NCBI GenBank assembly: GCA_018873225.1
Contig: JAEILZ010000001.1
Span: 6,448,001 to 6,512,000, forward strand
Origin: [Phialemoniopsis] sp. UDSM-2020
Taxonomy: Eukaryota > Ascomycota > Sordariomycetes > Thyridiales > Thyridiaceae
DNA: 64,000 nucleotides
Reading direction: 5' to 3'
Part shown: positions 33,908-44,704 of the stretch, piece after piece
Layout of the letters: every line of letters begins with the position of its first letter
How positions within the stretch are numbered: position 1 is the stretch's first letter
Notes under the pieces: model-generated
The model's input: the letters and a program-made list of their open reading frames with translations, nothing else
What the model was told of the DNA's origin: nothing
Databases searched by the model: none
Program-made: the position numbers and the translations under genes

Positions 33908-34543
33908 ATGCCGCGCCGGCGCAGACGACAGCCGCAGCGCCGTCCACCACCAGAGCCGGATGTGCCACTGGGTATCACCCATCCTCGAGACTTGCCCCAG
34001 CGCGATACGACAATTGATACATCAACATTCGACCCGAATGTCAAACCGTTGGAGCTCACAGTCTCTCTTCTCTGGGCCCTTTGCGATCCCGACATCCGCG
34101 AACCATGCTTCATCGATTACGATGTTCCATTGTCATATATGCTGGACATCCGACCGCTCGGCAAGTCCTGGCGCGAGGCCTTTGCCAACTGCCCTCCTAT
34201 CTCCAGTCTGGTCTTCGAGATCGGTCTTCTTCAAATTCGGGGCATACGAGACGACGGCACCGAATGGGTCAAGGACGTGGCAGGTAGGTCATGCTCCGAA
34301 CGGAATAAACGCAACAAGTACATCTTCGAAGAGCACCACCTACTTCAGATCGTCACCCTCATCGCCGTCGCCGTGAGAGCTCGGACCAAGGGAAACCTAC
34401 ACTTCAGGATCATCTCGCCCGGTTCCAACGTAGAGCTGAAGAAGAATCTGCTAGTCGTGCAAAAGCATGTTCTTGCTTTCAACAAGTTGAATCAAGACAA
34501 TGCACCCGCTGATCCAGCAGTGAATATGGCAATGCCTCACTAA
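33908..34543 (+). CDS. Hypothetical protein, Arg/Pro-rich N-terminus
   Basis: Single open frame of 211 aa with an ATG start. I do not recognise a family. The first 30 residues are dominated by Arg, Pro and Gln (PRRRRRQPQRRPPPEP) and could be disordered, nucleic-acid-binding or a nuclear signal. The rest looks globular, with balanced composition and segments such as LTVSLLWALCDPDIREPC and LLQIVTLIAVAVRARTKG. No signal peptide, membrane helix or catalytic motif is evident. A GTAGGT at about 34283 could mark an intron, but the frame reads through without need of one. Coding bias and length support a real gene; function unknown. Confidence 0.55.
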   Translation: MPRRRRRQPQRRPPPEPDVPLGITHPRDLPQRDTTIDTSTFDPNVKPLELTVSLLWALCDPDIREPCFIDYDVPLSYMLDIRPLGKSWREAFANCPPISSLVFEIGLLQIRGIRDDGTEWVKDVAGRSCSERNKRNKYIFEEHHLLQIVTLIAVAVRARTKGNLHFRIISPGSNVELKKNLLVVQKHVLAFNKLNQDNAPADPAVNMAMPH

Positions 34544-35836
34544 ATTAAAGTCCCATTTTGAAGGTATTCTTTTGTGTCATATCGACGCGGGTGACCGTAC
34601 GAATCACTAACGAAATGACATTCATCACATGCTGCTCCAATATCTTCGTGTGTACACTGAAATGGGTCTAGAATCTACGGTTTATCGCGAATTTCATCCA
34701 CTTGCAATGCTCAGATTGTCTCCAGTGGACTGTCTGTTGTTTCTCCGACATCAAGCATCGGAGGTAATCATCGATGCGTCCAAAGGCTGGCTCACGAGCC
34801 TCCCAATACTTAGGTTCACCTCTAGTCGACTTAACATTTTTGAAGGATCCATCTGCCTGATATCATAGAAACTGAAGTGAGATGGCTGCTCTAGCTGGTT
34901 CTTAGACCAGGCAGGGCTTCCGCTCAATTATTGTATTCAGGGGCGTTTTTAGCATGGGCTGGGAACGTGGAGGCGCAAGGACACCTCCATGACCCTGTGA
35001 TCCTCGAAATTTGCCGTGGGTCCAATAGGTTGAGCCTGTGAGGGTAAGGAGGATTGTTTACCATTAATAGTTTGACCTTGACCGTTGAAATAGATAACTT
35101 GCTGTACCTTATCACCTCATATCAATTCACACCTTCGCAAATCGCCTCGAGCCTTCAACGCGAACCATGCAACCCTTACTGTTACTAAGCTTTGTTGGGC
35201 CCTGTATGCTGCGTTCTGTTGATTGAACATATCGGAATCATATCACATAGGGCTAATTCGAAGCTCGTCATCTCTTACCGCGAGCAACACCAAGCGCGTA
35301 TGGCTGAGGTCCTTCACTCACGGCATAAGGCCGCAATCTACGGAATATCAAAGCTAGCTCCAGCTGAATCACACTGGAATTGATGTATCGTAAGCTTTTC
35401 CCTGGGGATCGTTGCACACAGGCTCCACCCTTTTGAAAACGACAGGGCTGAGCTTCGGTGAACTTACGGCCTGGTGCGCGGCTGCTATACATCGTATGCT
35501 TTAGGGTGCCCTATTGGATCACGATAGTCCTGCGCTTCCAATATGCCTATTGACAATGAACTTGCTCACTTGCTTCCAAGATTTGACGCTTCTAACGGTC
35601 TTCTATTCATCATCTAATGTGTTCTAAAGATCTTGTGCTCTACTGTATAACTGACAGAAAAGCTTGGGGAAAGTCGTTATATGTTGGCCAGACTCTCTCC
35701 CCCCTATATAGGTCCCTACCTTATCCATGCTTGTCAGGACTTCGAGAAGCGCCGGGCAAGGAGGAAGAGACTATTCCTCTTGATTCAGGACCAGTAGGAA
35801 TACCTCCAATTCCTCCACGTTGCCTGGGACGGATGC
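34544..35836. other. Convergent intergenic region, 1.3 kb
   Basis: Lies between the 3' ends of two orphan genes, so no promoter is expected for either. The small frames inside (34629-34868 and 35617-35991) have no family match; the latter overlaps the end of the minus-strand gene. Confidence 0.4.
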
Positions 35837-36700
35837 TTACGCAAGACCGTTCAAGACGTCTTGATCATCGTCATCCAGCACATCGTCCCATTCAGGAAAG
35901 TCTTCAGGGTAATCATACGAGCCAATCAAACGCTCGTCCTCCAAGAGCATCTCCAAGTCCTCAACAGTATCTAGCCTGCGTTCCAGCGTGAAGAAATGCA
36001 AGGAGAAAGTTGACTCAATCGGGTCCGTGACAAGTCCCTGTACACAATCCCGAGCACCGTGGAATAGCCGTGAGTATCCAGGCCCACAATAACCTGGCTC
36101 GCCAATCTCGTTGCATATATCGCAGCACTCCATGCCCCTTAGTGGCTCTTGCAAATACGTCATGCGACCTTCGAGAACGTCGAGATGCATCTTTTGCATC
36201 CTCTCCTCCGCGTCAATCTCAGTCAAGAGATAAACCCCGGCATAGGACTGGGAGAAGTAACCATACGCAACAAGCCAGTCAAGAGCTTCTTGAGGATGAT
36301 CCTCTAGATCCTCTGGTGAGCATGGGACTGGAGGAAGCGGGGTCGGGTGCCGACCTGTCGAGAGATGCCAGACAAGATCAGCGAGAAATTCCCTGGGCGG
36401 GTGCATCCACTTCCAAGACATAGCGTCAGCGTCTTCCCAGGTCGCTTGCTTCATTTTGTTCTGACAGATGGCATTCCAAACATTGATTTTGCCTTCGCGA
36501 GTTTGCAGGTCGAAGTTGGAGACGGTGGGTTGCTCAGTGACTGTCTTAGTTTCCTGAGCGTGACCAGTCTCTGAACCAGTCTTGCGATCCAGCTGGAGAG
36601 AGGATGTCGAGGTATCGCCAGGAATCTGACCCACCGCTGGACAGGGTCCTGTTGTGGGAGACGAAGTGTTGTCTTCAATGGAGGTCGGATAAGAAGACAT
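35837..36700 (-). CDS. Hypothetical protein with Cys cluster and acidic C-terminus
   Basis: Intron-less gene for a 287-aa protein of no known family. The ATG at 36700 is the first in frame. Residues 1-75 are Ser/Thr/Gln-rich and likely disordered. The central region is rich in Trp (INVWNAICQNKMKQATWED, SWKWMHPPREFLADLVWHL) and may be a helical bundle. A compact Cys/His group, ECCDICNEIGEPGYC followed by LFHGARDC, looks like a small metal-binding site. The C-terminus is strongly acidic (DDVLDDDDQDVL). No signal peptide or membrane segment. The leader region contains a T14/A9 tract, and a TATAAAAGG element lies upstream, so transcription is plausible. Role unknown. Confidence 0.65.
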   Translation of the reverse strand: MSSYPTSIEDNTSSPTTGPCPAVGQIPGDTSTSSLQLDRKTGSETGHAQETKTVTEQPTVSNFDLQTREGKINVWNAICQNKMKQATWEDADAMSWKWMHPPREFLADLVWHLSTGRHPTPLPPVPCSPEDLEDHPQEALDWLVAYGYFSQSYAGVYLLTEIDAEERMQKMHLDVLEGRMTYLQEPLRGMECCDICNEIGEPGYCGPGYSRLFHGARDCVQGLVTDPIESTFSLHFFTLERRLDTVEDLEMLLEDERLIGSYDYPEDFPEWDDVLDDDDQDVLNGLA

Positions 36701-36765
36701 GGTGGGCCGTGTAATGCGTGGTCGATGATTGCCTCGTTGCAATTTGTTGGAAAGGGCTGTGCGTG

Positions 36766-36795
36766 TTTTTTTTTTTTTTCCTTCTTAAAAAAAAA
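36766..36795. repeat. T14-CCTTCTT-A9 tract in 5' leader of hypothetical gene
   Basis: A T14 run (36766-36779) is separated by seven bases from an A9 run (36787-36795). The two can pair as a short hairpin. The tract lies 66-95 nt upstream of the ATG at 36700. Confidence 0.7.
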
Positions 36796-36941
36796 CGAAA
36801 TGGACGACGGTTGAAATGAATATGGGGTGAAATCGATGAGGACCTGATGTTGATCAGGAAATGACGACTGATGAGTACTGTTATTGAAATGGTCAAGTTT
36901 GTGATCCGAGCAAAGTTCTTCGGAGTGGGAGTCTGTGCCCT

Positions 36942-36950
36942 CCTTTTATA
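36942..36950 (-). promoter_or_regulatory. Candidate TATA box of hypothetical gene
   Basis: TATAAAAGG on the minus strand, about 240 nt before the ATG at 36700. Strong match to consensus; function inferred. Confidence 0.45.
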
Positions 36951-38652
36951 CCTCGAGCGATGTCAGTCACTTTCGCGGCTCATGTTTCAGGGGTAATGTA
37001 CTACTGTAACAGGCGCTACGTTGAGTCAATGCCGCTCTAGCAAAGGTCATTGCAAAGAAGAGCTCGCTGAGGGCCGCGTTCCAGAGGCCCAACTCCCTAT
37101 CTAAGGCTAGCCTGAAGCTGCACTGATGTCACTCCGGATAGGGGTATACACGGCGTGAATCGTACAACAAAATCAGTCCCCCACTCACAAAAGCATACTT
37201 TGCGAACATCAAGCTTGGACAAGGAGGGAGTTCCCGAACAAGAAAGGGGAGAGGGGGTTGAAAGTAGAATAGCAGGGTCCACACCTTCCACCCCGTCGGG
37301 GGACTGCTGTCGTCCTAGTCATCCTTTGTCATCAGCAAGTCTCTATACCTCCTGGTACCTCTGTCTGACTTTGGCGATACTGAAGTGACTTCCATGGTTT
37401 CCTGGTTCGGACGAGGCTCTGCTCTTTTCACTCGACTGTTATTGGCCCTGCCAGTATCCTACTATTTATTTCACTCGAAAAGTGACAAGTTCACAGGAAT
37501 AATGTGGCGAGTTCAAGTCTTGCATGGTGGAATTCGAATTAGTTGTCATTGTTGACTGTGTACAGCCCAGCTGGGCTGGTCTCTGAAAATAGCATCCATT
37601 ATAGCATCCATTCCTGTGACAAAGCAATCCCGCGTCATATCAGAGGACTCCGGAAACAACGAGACTGTCTAAGTTACGACCTTGACGGTGCACAAAAAGA
37701 CAAAGAAGAGACCCAATTTGAATGTGGTACGTAGTGATACCTGGAGAGTATCACTTCAGACGTTTCTGGTCTAGAGTGACCAACCAACACTAGCTCGAGC
37801 TAGGGATTCCGGAAATGGTTTAGGCCACTACTTTAACGAGGCTGTAACCCTCTGATGATGCCCACCACCCACTGTGACGAAACGGATCCGCTGATACGAT
37901 CACTTAAACCAGATTTAGAATACCCTGTACTAATAGGCATGAAACTTTAGGTCTCTCTGATGGGTCCATATCATTTTCTTATTAGCCCCTGCATGATCGT
38001 TATTGTCGTAGTGTTCCCAGGCGCCTACACTTGCGGCCTGTGATACCCGAAGGTTATGCCGACGGAAGCCGCCTGGGCCACAGCAGACTCTAACCCGGGG
38101 GCTCATCAAAGACGTTCAACATATACTGCCACTGGGTCCCCGGGTAGCTTATCTCGGGTGGTTGCACGCTGATTCTGGCCTGGCCTTTTCTCTTCTCACT
38201 ATGGGCTTTCAATATGGGCTTTCAATAGCGGCTAAGGACTTGAGACACCCAGCATGGCACACAGTTGAAAGGGCCGTCGTACTTGTTGATTAAAGAAAAT
38301 AATAACTATGACTGAGAGAGAAACGAGTAAGATAGGTGCCAAGTCCGGAGAATCGCAAACAGAGTCATATCCATCCATCGTCTGCTTGGGCACTCTATCG
38401 TTAGCCTGTCCCCTTACCGTCCAGATCCTCCCACCAGTAATCCAAATCGGATCCGTCGATCCCGGCCGTCATCGGCGATGAGCAGTGAAAACCTGTCATT
38501 CGACTCCCTGTGTTATACAAATACAAAATGAAACCGCATAAATGACAAGAGTAGCTCGCTTAAGATGCGCAATAGCAGAATCGTCAACGACAGGTACTGT
38601 CTTCTTCGCATGCAGGGGTATCTCTGAGACACTATACCCGCCACGGTCATCC

Positions 38653-41130
38653 TTAGACAATCTGAACTTTCTCAATGTCTCTCTTTCTTTCATGGATTGC
38701 CTCACCGTTCATGTAGCCGTCGATATAGACGTCTCCGACAAAGATGTACATCTTGCTGTTGCCAACAGGTCGAAGAAGAATGGGCGTGGAACAGCCGAGT
38801 GCAACTACGACGAGGTCGCCGACCGCCATGAAACCCGAACCAAGGCCCATGAGACCGTTCCTCGTAAGGCAAAATGACCGCCCCAGCATACTCGCGCGGC
38901 AGGCCTCGTCAATAATTTGCTCGCAGTTACTGTCGAGGCTTCGTGAAATGTCGTCGTTGGCCGCCCTGCGCAGTTCGACATCAAGCTCGAGAGCAGGCAA
39001 GCGTTCACGAAATACGCGAGCGAAAGAGTGATAGCAAATCCTGGACCAATCCTCTCTGTAGCGTTTCGGTATCTCACCGACACATAGAGTCCGGCAGAAC
39101 GCATCGCGGACATCCCTCGTGTATTCCTTATCCCGGCCGTTGTCATCGTGGTTGCTAAGTAGGAGAGCCCGCCAGTGAAGAAAGGCCATGAGATAATCGT
39201 CCATGGTGCTCAATACGTCGACAGGGGTACCGCGACTCATAACTGTAGATAACCGAATACCTGTTATTTCGATGATGTTATCGGCTGTCTTCATCTTCTG
39301 GCCGCTCTCGCTGAGGTATGTGACCTTTGCATTGAGACCGCCATCCGCGTTGAAGCTGCGAGGCCGGCGGAACATTTCTCGCTGTGGGATGTGTGACCAG
39401 TCCGGGACCCAACTGGGCAGCCTGATGGTACTGACGTGAAGAGGATAGTGGATGGCTTCACAGATGACATCCAGGCGATGCGTATTTGTGATCAGATAGT
39501 CGACTACCATAATGTAGATATCCCTGACCGAGCGATTGTAGTTTGGAGGGAATTGATCCTGGATGTCCTTATGGAGGAGGCCGAGAACCCCAAACACCTT
39601 GTCGCGAGGATCAGAAGCGATTTTGTTCCTGCATGCGTAAAGCACCTCAAACAAGGACTGATGCCCTAGGCGATTGACCCGGCCGACTTCAGGGAAGCTG
39701 CCTGGCCCTCCCCTACTTAGGACGTGGTAGTATCTGAAATTCTGCCTAGAGTCGACCGCTGTTCTGTCACCCTTGCCACCAGACCCAGTGGCAAAGTACG
39801 GCTTGAGCTCTCTCTCGTACTTTCTGAACACTTCGCACACATCTTTGAATATCTGCCAGGGTATGCGTAGATCTCCGCAGTAAACGAGAATCTTGTTGGC
39901 GTTGAACACCTCTTGGACAACCCAGAGCCTGTGCCAATACTCTCTCTCAAAGAGTCCTACCAGGGCCTTGAATGCTGGCCTCCGCCTGGGCTCTTCAACA
40001 ATCTCTCTGAGTCTTCGCAGAGATTCTCTGTTGTCGGCAATGTCGTTGAGCAGCTTGACGGCTTCGGGACTGCCGTCGGCCTCCACACCGAGCCAAACGG
40101 CCACCATATCAGCCCTGGCGTAGATAGTAGACATGAGCTGCACTTGTTGGGAACGCTCGCCCAGGTCACGCTGGTTGATACACAACCCGTCAGCCCAGAC
40201 GTAGACTTCCTCGTATTTGTCCCGCAAAGCATCCAGAGCACCTTGCAAGCTAGCCGTTATGGGGACGATGTCATTGCCGATCTCAACCTTTTGCGTCACG
40301 TCCGCATCTCCCCAAGAATACGAGACGGCTATGTAGGGAGGCGCGTACTTGAGAGAATGATTTTCAATGTCGCACTTGACGTAGGTCATCCTCTTAGGCA
40401 TGACCCGTAAAAGGCGAAATTCGCCGGGCTGTAGGGGTTGGTAGCCCACCGGCTTATGCGCGGCCGTCAACAGGCTGTCTCCGGGCACCGCGTGCATGGG
40501 TCCCGGCGCGGTAGGGGCTTGGGAGATTGAGGGTTCTGGAGGCGATTGGGCCTGTCCCTGCCAATGGAGTGAAAGAGGCTGCGACGGGAGGACTTGATAC
40601 CCCGCCGCGGCGGGCTGCGGCTGGGGCGATTGAGAACGCTGTTCCGGTAGGTACTGGGCCGAATAAGTGCGCTGTTTACTAGAGCTAGATCCATACTCTC
40701 GGATATGATCTGGCATCGGTGACCCAGAACGCGAGCGCGAGACTTCTGGATAATATCCTGGTGCGCTGCCTCGCCTGGGTAAGTCTAACCTAGACCGGGA
40801 AGGAGAACCAGGTCGAGTAGGTGGATGAAGATTTATCAGGATAGCATCTCCACCAATCTGGCTGTTGACTTCTATCTCCTGCGAAGATATTCGACGGTTG
40901 TCATCAGCCGGAATTTGCATTGGCGCACGGCGGTCAGGCCCAGATCTCCTCGACTGTACCGATCGTGATCGTGATCGAGATAGCTCCCCACTTCGAAGGT
41001 ATCGAGGTTTCTCTTGGTACTCCCCAGCGGTCGGCTCACGAGAGCGACTTCTGAGTCGGTCATCATCCAGGTCTCTGTCGCTGGAGCTGCGAGGTCGGCT
41101 TCGCCGATCATATTCGCGCCGGTCACCCAT
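38653..41130 (-). CDS. HET-domain protein with long Arg/Ser-rich N-terminus
   Basis: Intron-less gene for an 825-aa protein. The ATG at 41130 (MGDRREYDRRSRPRSSSDRD) is the first in frame; the frame is open a little further upstream without an ATG. Residues 1-230 are disordered, with many Arg-Ser and Ser-Arg pairs (RSRSREP, SRSRSRSVQSRRSG, SRSRSGSP) and a Pro/Gln-rich end. The HET domain starts near residue 235: IAVSYSWGD at 267-275, VYVWADGLCINQ at 309-320, TIYARADMVAVWLG, and REYWHRLWVVQEVF. A long C-terminal region ends in a VGDVYIDGYMNGEA block common in HET proteins. The RS-like head resembles splicing-factor RS domains and could direct nuclear or condensate localisation; that is inference. 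Confidence 0.93.
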   Translation of the reverse strand: MGDRREYDRRSRPRSSSDRDLDDDRLRSRSREPTAGEYQEKPRYLRSGELSRSRSRSVQSRRSGPDRRAPMQIPADDNRRISSQEIEVNSQIGGDAILINLHPPTRPGSPSRSRLDLPRRGSAPGYYPEVSRSRSGSPMPDHIREYGSSSSKQRTYSAQYLPEQRSQSPQPQPAAAGYQVLPSQPLSLHWQGQAQSPPEPSISQAPTAPGPMHAVPGDSLLTAAHKPVGYQPLQPGEFRLLRVMPKRMTYVKCDIENHSLKYAPPYIAVSYSWGDADVTQKVEIGNDIVPITASLQGALDALRDKYEEVYVWADGLCINQRDLGERSQQVQLMSTIYARADMVAVWLGVEADGSPEAVKLLNDIADNRESLRRLREIVEEPRRRPAFKALVGLFEREYWHRLWVVQEVFNANKILVYCGDLRIPWQIFKDVCEVFRKYERELKPYFATGSGGKGDRTAVDSRQNFRYYHVLSRGGPGSFPEVGRVNRLGHQSLFEVLYACRNKIASDPRDKVFGVLGLLHKDIQDQFPPNYNRSVRDIYIMVVDYLITNTHRLDVICEAIHYPLHVSTIRLPSWVPDWSHIPQREMFRRPRSFNADGGLNAKVTYLSESGQKMKTADNIIEITGIRLSTVMSRGTPVDVLSTMDDYLMAFLHWRALLLSNHDDNGRDKEYTRDVRDAFCRTLCVGEIPKRYREDWSRICYHSFARVFRERLPALELDVELRRAANDDISRSLDSNCEQIIDEACRASMLGRSFCLTRNGLMGLGSGFMAVGDLVVVALGCSTPILLRPVGNSKMYIFVGDVYIDGYMNGEAIHERKRDIEKVQIV

Positions 41131-42320
41131 TGTGTGAAGCTTGTCGACATGCAAGAATGAGTAGATTTACTGGATCGAAGGGTGCATTTCAGGATACATA
41201 GTTGCAAAACTGGAAATTTGATCGTTGAGTTGCGGCCAACTCTGTTTTAATACCCGGTTCGTCTTTGATGTATGTCTGGACCCCCGCACGCGGATGTGCA
41301 TTTCTTCTATGCTACGTGGTCAACCAGATGCCGCAGGCCTGCCTCCGAGGCACACTGTTCTTACAGGGTCGAGCCACTTTGCAAAGCACGGCCGAGGGCC
41401 TACGCGAGTGGTTCTACTCAACGCCATGGATGACGAGAGTACGCTCGAGTACGCCCCGGCTGAGTGTCTAAGACCAGGCCACGAATCACAACCGGCAGCG
41501 CGCAGCACTGATAGGGCAAACAAAAAATGCCCCGCCATGGTACACACGGCACAATATTGCCGTGTGTGACATACCTTTCAATGTGAGGGTGTCGGGGCAT
41601 ATCGCCTGGCGCACAAGTGCTCTTTTCAGGGAAGGCTACCGCTAACACCCGTTGCGCACTTGTACACTAAGGTATGAAAAGGCAAGATACGCTGCATTAG
41701 AAACATGCCAAGGGTAGAATGGAAAGTTTCATAATTACAAACAAGCAATTGCAAGTGCTATCTAAACACACTGCCGAGCCTTATCAAATCATACTTTAAG
41801 CAGGCAGTTGAGCTATAGTGACCTTCAAGGCCACATGGTGTGAAGACCAAGCCTCAAAACCCTTCCCATCTCAATGGTGGTGCCGTCTCGCCTTTGATAA
41901 TCTCTCATATCTAGGTGCTGACGATATCATTGACAAGCTATTTAACAAGGATGGCAAGATACATAGCTGAATGTTGATTCGCCCCAGTAGCTACCGCGAG
42001 GTGCCTCCCTAAAGTCCGATTTCTTGACGTTGAAGCGGTTGCTGGAAGCGTCGCTAGATATACGTTGAAGCGGGCTGCACTAATACGTGCATTCCAGAAT
42101 CTCAGTCGCTCCTGAAGAGTGATAGCTCACCCTCTGCATCAATCATTGTATTCGACCGACAAGCGCACATATTTGTGATCTTGAATCTGAACTTCTTTAG
42201 AAAGCTTACTGAGCATGTGCCCCTTATCCCCGTGCAGGACATATTCTCGTGGTATTTTCGAAGGTGAAAGCTCATAATGCAGGTATTGCCTCAAGGAACT
42301 CTTGATGTCGTGATAGGACT
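41131..42320. other. Intergenic region upstream of HET gene
   Basis: 1.2 kb. It should hold the HET promoter and the 3' flank of the RING gene. Short frames only (for example 41265-41471); none convincing. Confidence 0.4.
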
Positions 42321-42999
42321 TCATGGCACAGCGACTCTAGAAGGCTTGAGGAGCTTGTCGGCGATTTGTTGAGCCTGGAGGTTGGTGCGGCTGTTGGAAA
42401 AAAGACACACGTTTGCTTTTCGTCAGCAACTCCTAATCACAACTCTAGTTGTTCGAGCATAGCTGAAATGGTGGCTTTTACCAGAGAGGACAGGTGACTG
42501 CATGATTGAGCAGCCATGGATCAATGCAGCGAGGATGAAAGACATGACTACAGGGCAGTCGCCGGACCCTGGTACCCTCGACGATCTGCTCTGTGCATAT
42601 TGAGCAAGTTGTCCATGTATCTGGATGTCTGGCGTGTCCGAATTTCCTCCTCGTCCAACGCCGGGTTCCCGTAAAGACATTGTGAAAGAATGCGCCAACG
42701 GTACTGCGATAGATGATAGGGTATGGTGGTCTGCTTGGCCCTGTCTGCGATACCTCTTGCGAGTATTCAACGATGGGGATATCGTCTAGCGCGTCACGAG
42801 AGAGGCTATCCGGCGGTCTCCTTCCCGGCACACCGCCTCGAACCTGTTCCCTGATAATGCTGAGTGGTGACAATGTTCTTGAAACAATGACTACGGCTGC
42901 GATGAAGAACGCCAGACAGATGATGAAAACAATGCCGATCTTGGTGGTGGCAGGGGTTGCCTCCTGCTTTGGAGAAGCGGGAGTGGCTGCTGTTGCCAT
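42321..42999 (-). CDS. Membrane-anchored RING-H2 E3 ubiquitin ligase
   Basis: Small protein of 195 aa from minus-strand exons 42999-42482 and 42390-42321; the 91-nt intron splits the last zinc-binding Cys codon. One membrane helix lies at about 21-40 ([19 protein letters not shown]). After a 90-residue cytosolic linker comes a complete C3H2C3 RING: Cys132, Cys135, Cys150, His152, His155, Cys158, Cys170 and Cys173, with the usual Pro-Trp (IDPWLL) between zinc sites. Without splicing the frame ends one residue early and the RING lacks its last Cys, which strongly supports the intron. The layout matches ATL/TUL-like ligases that ubiquitylate membrane proteins in endosomes or the ER. Substrate unknown. 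Confidence 0.9.
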
Positions 43000-44704
43000 G
43001 ATTCGGAGGGAAGGTCCAGGAGCACAGGTCACGACGTCGAGTCATCCGTGACCATCTACCAAAAGCTGTGCGCAGAGAAGAGAAGTACGAGTGATAGAGT
43101 CAAACAGTTTTCTACTATGTGCCGTGTAGAACTTGTGCTTCGTAAAAGTTGCTCTTGTCAACCCTGCTGGGGCAACAGCTCCCTCTTGTTTGTCCCATGC
43201 ATTGCTTAGGTGGTACTGACCCGTCCTTCCTTCACGCTATCTCTTGCCTCCGTCGTTTACACTTGGACGGGCGGCCAGCAACAAGCAGAGCAGCATAATG
43301 AGCAAGGCTAAAGGGATTCGGTCTTTACCGCCCGGCAGGAGACGCGTGACCCTGTTTTACGATATCATTACATACTGGCAACCCATCTTTGGACAGATGC
43401 TGTCAATCATTGCCGCGGGTCAGAGTAAGAATGTATTTGTTATGAAATTGCCCTCGTGTCACGCTTCCCCGACACCGTTGGCAAGGATGAGCCATTTTCT
43501 TCGACATACGCGTGAGTCCGAAATATTGACAGCACAGCAGCAAGTCTGGCGGCTGACTCTTCCTTAGCTTGAGGGAAATATCAAGCAAGCCAGAAGTAAA
43601 ATCGGGAACATTTTAGGCCTGGTGGCCATCGATCATTCCGAGGTAAAGCACACATGCCCCCTAGACGCCCCCTGGCTAACATTGTAAGCGAGAATGAAGG
43701 GAGCGGTCAGACCTAGTCTGGAAGGAATTTGACATGTGCAGTGTGGATGGAGCCAGGACCGAAAGCGCGTCTCGGCTCCGCATTCTGGAGGTAATATTTG
43801 ACGCATAATGGCTGGAGGAGCGTACCCACGGCGACAACAGGGCGTTGACAGCTAAAGCTTAATTGGATATGCGGGATATTTGGTTCGCTGATAATTCGCC
43901 AGGTACCGGTCTCCATCCTTTTTCTCCTGGCTCCTCATTTCATGATGGCTACAAGTTCTGCGTGATAATCCCTCCCGCCAACGTCAGGGTCCCGAATTGG
44001 GCAAAGCTAACGTAAAAGAATCCTGACCGATCGACGGGAGGCCTCTGCCCCCGTTTCCATGTCGCGCTGGTATCATCAAAATACGAACTGTATGAGGGAT
44101 TTGTCCCATTCACTCTGCGTAACTACCACCACGGCGACCAACGGTCCTTTCTACTACCCACAACACCAACAATGTGCCCAATCCTGATCTGACGATGCAG
44201 TGTTCTAGTCTAGTTAGAGATACGGGAAATTGAAATCCGCTGTACCAAGCAGAATTTTCAGGCACGAGTGCTCCCGTTGAGCGACCTCTGATGCACTTAA
44301 AGAATGCCCGCCAGAATATGTAGACTGTAACAATTGAACTTCTCGCAACAGATTGGAGGACAAAGCATTCGCAATACTTGTTCTCTACTACCCGTTTCAG
44401 CAAGAACCTGCCAATAACCAGAGTTACTTGCCAATTCTCAAACCGGTGTTGAAGCCTCGAAGTCAATTCCGGCTACCTGTAAGTCACCCAGTCCTGTCGG
44501 GACAGCATTGCTTTCCTTCGCCAAAACAGGTGGCTCCAATCGTGGCCCTTGCCGCACGAGGTTCTCTGCTCCTGTTCTTGCTTCTCAAGCCACTGCTCAC
44601 AATCACAGCCTGTGCACTGAAGTCGCGATACCACGCTTGTCACCAATCGGCAGATGATTTGCTGACACCTGCCGCTACCCACAGAACCGTACTGCACGAT
44701 CACT
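43000..44704. other. 1.7-kb divergent intergenic region
   Basis: Lies between the RING gene start and the P-type ATPase start, so it holds both promoters. The frames at 43244-43567 and 44353-44715 have no family match, and the latter overlaps the ATPase start in another frame. Confidence 0.4.

Larger units (their letters stand above)
36701..38652. other. 1.95-kb intergenic region
   Basis: Contains the promoter of the minus-strand orphan gene (including a TATA element at 36942-36950) and the 3' flank of the HET gene ending at 38653. The frames at 37155-37388 and 37543-37734 have no family match. I see nothing else. Confidence 0.4.

Noticed and set aside
42420..42481. RING gene ending in unspliced frame or via a 19-nt intron
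   Set aside because: The unspliced frame lacks the last RING Cys, and a 19-nt intron is too short; the 91-nt intron gives a complete RING.
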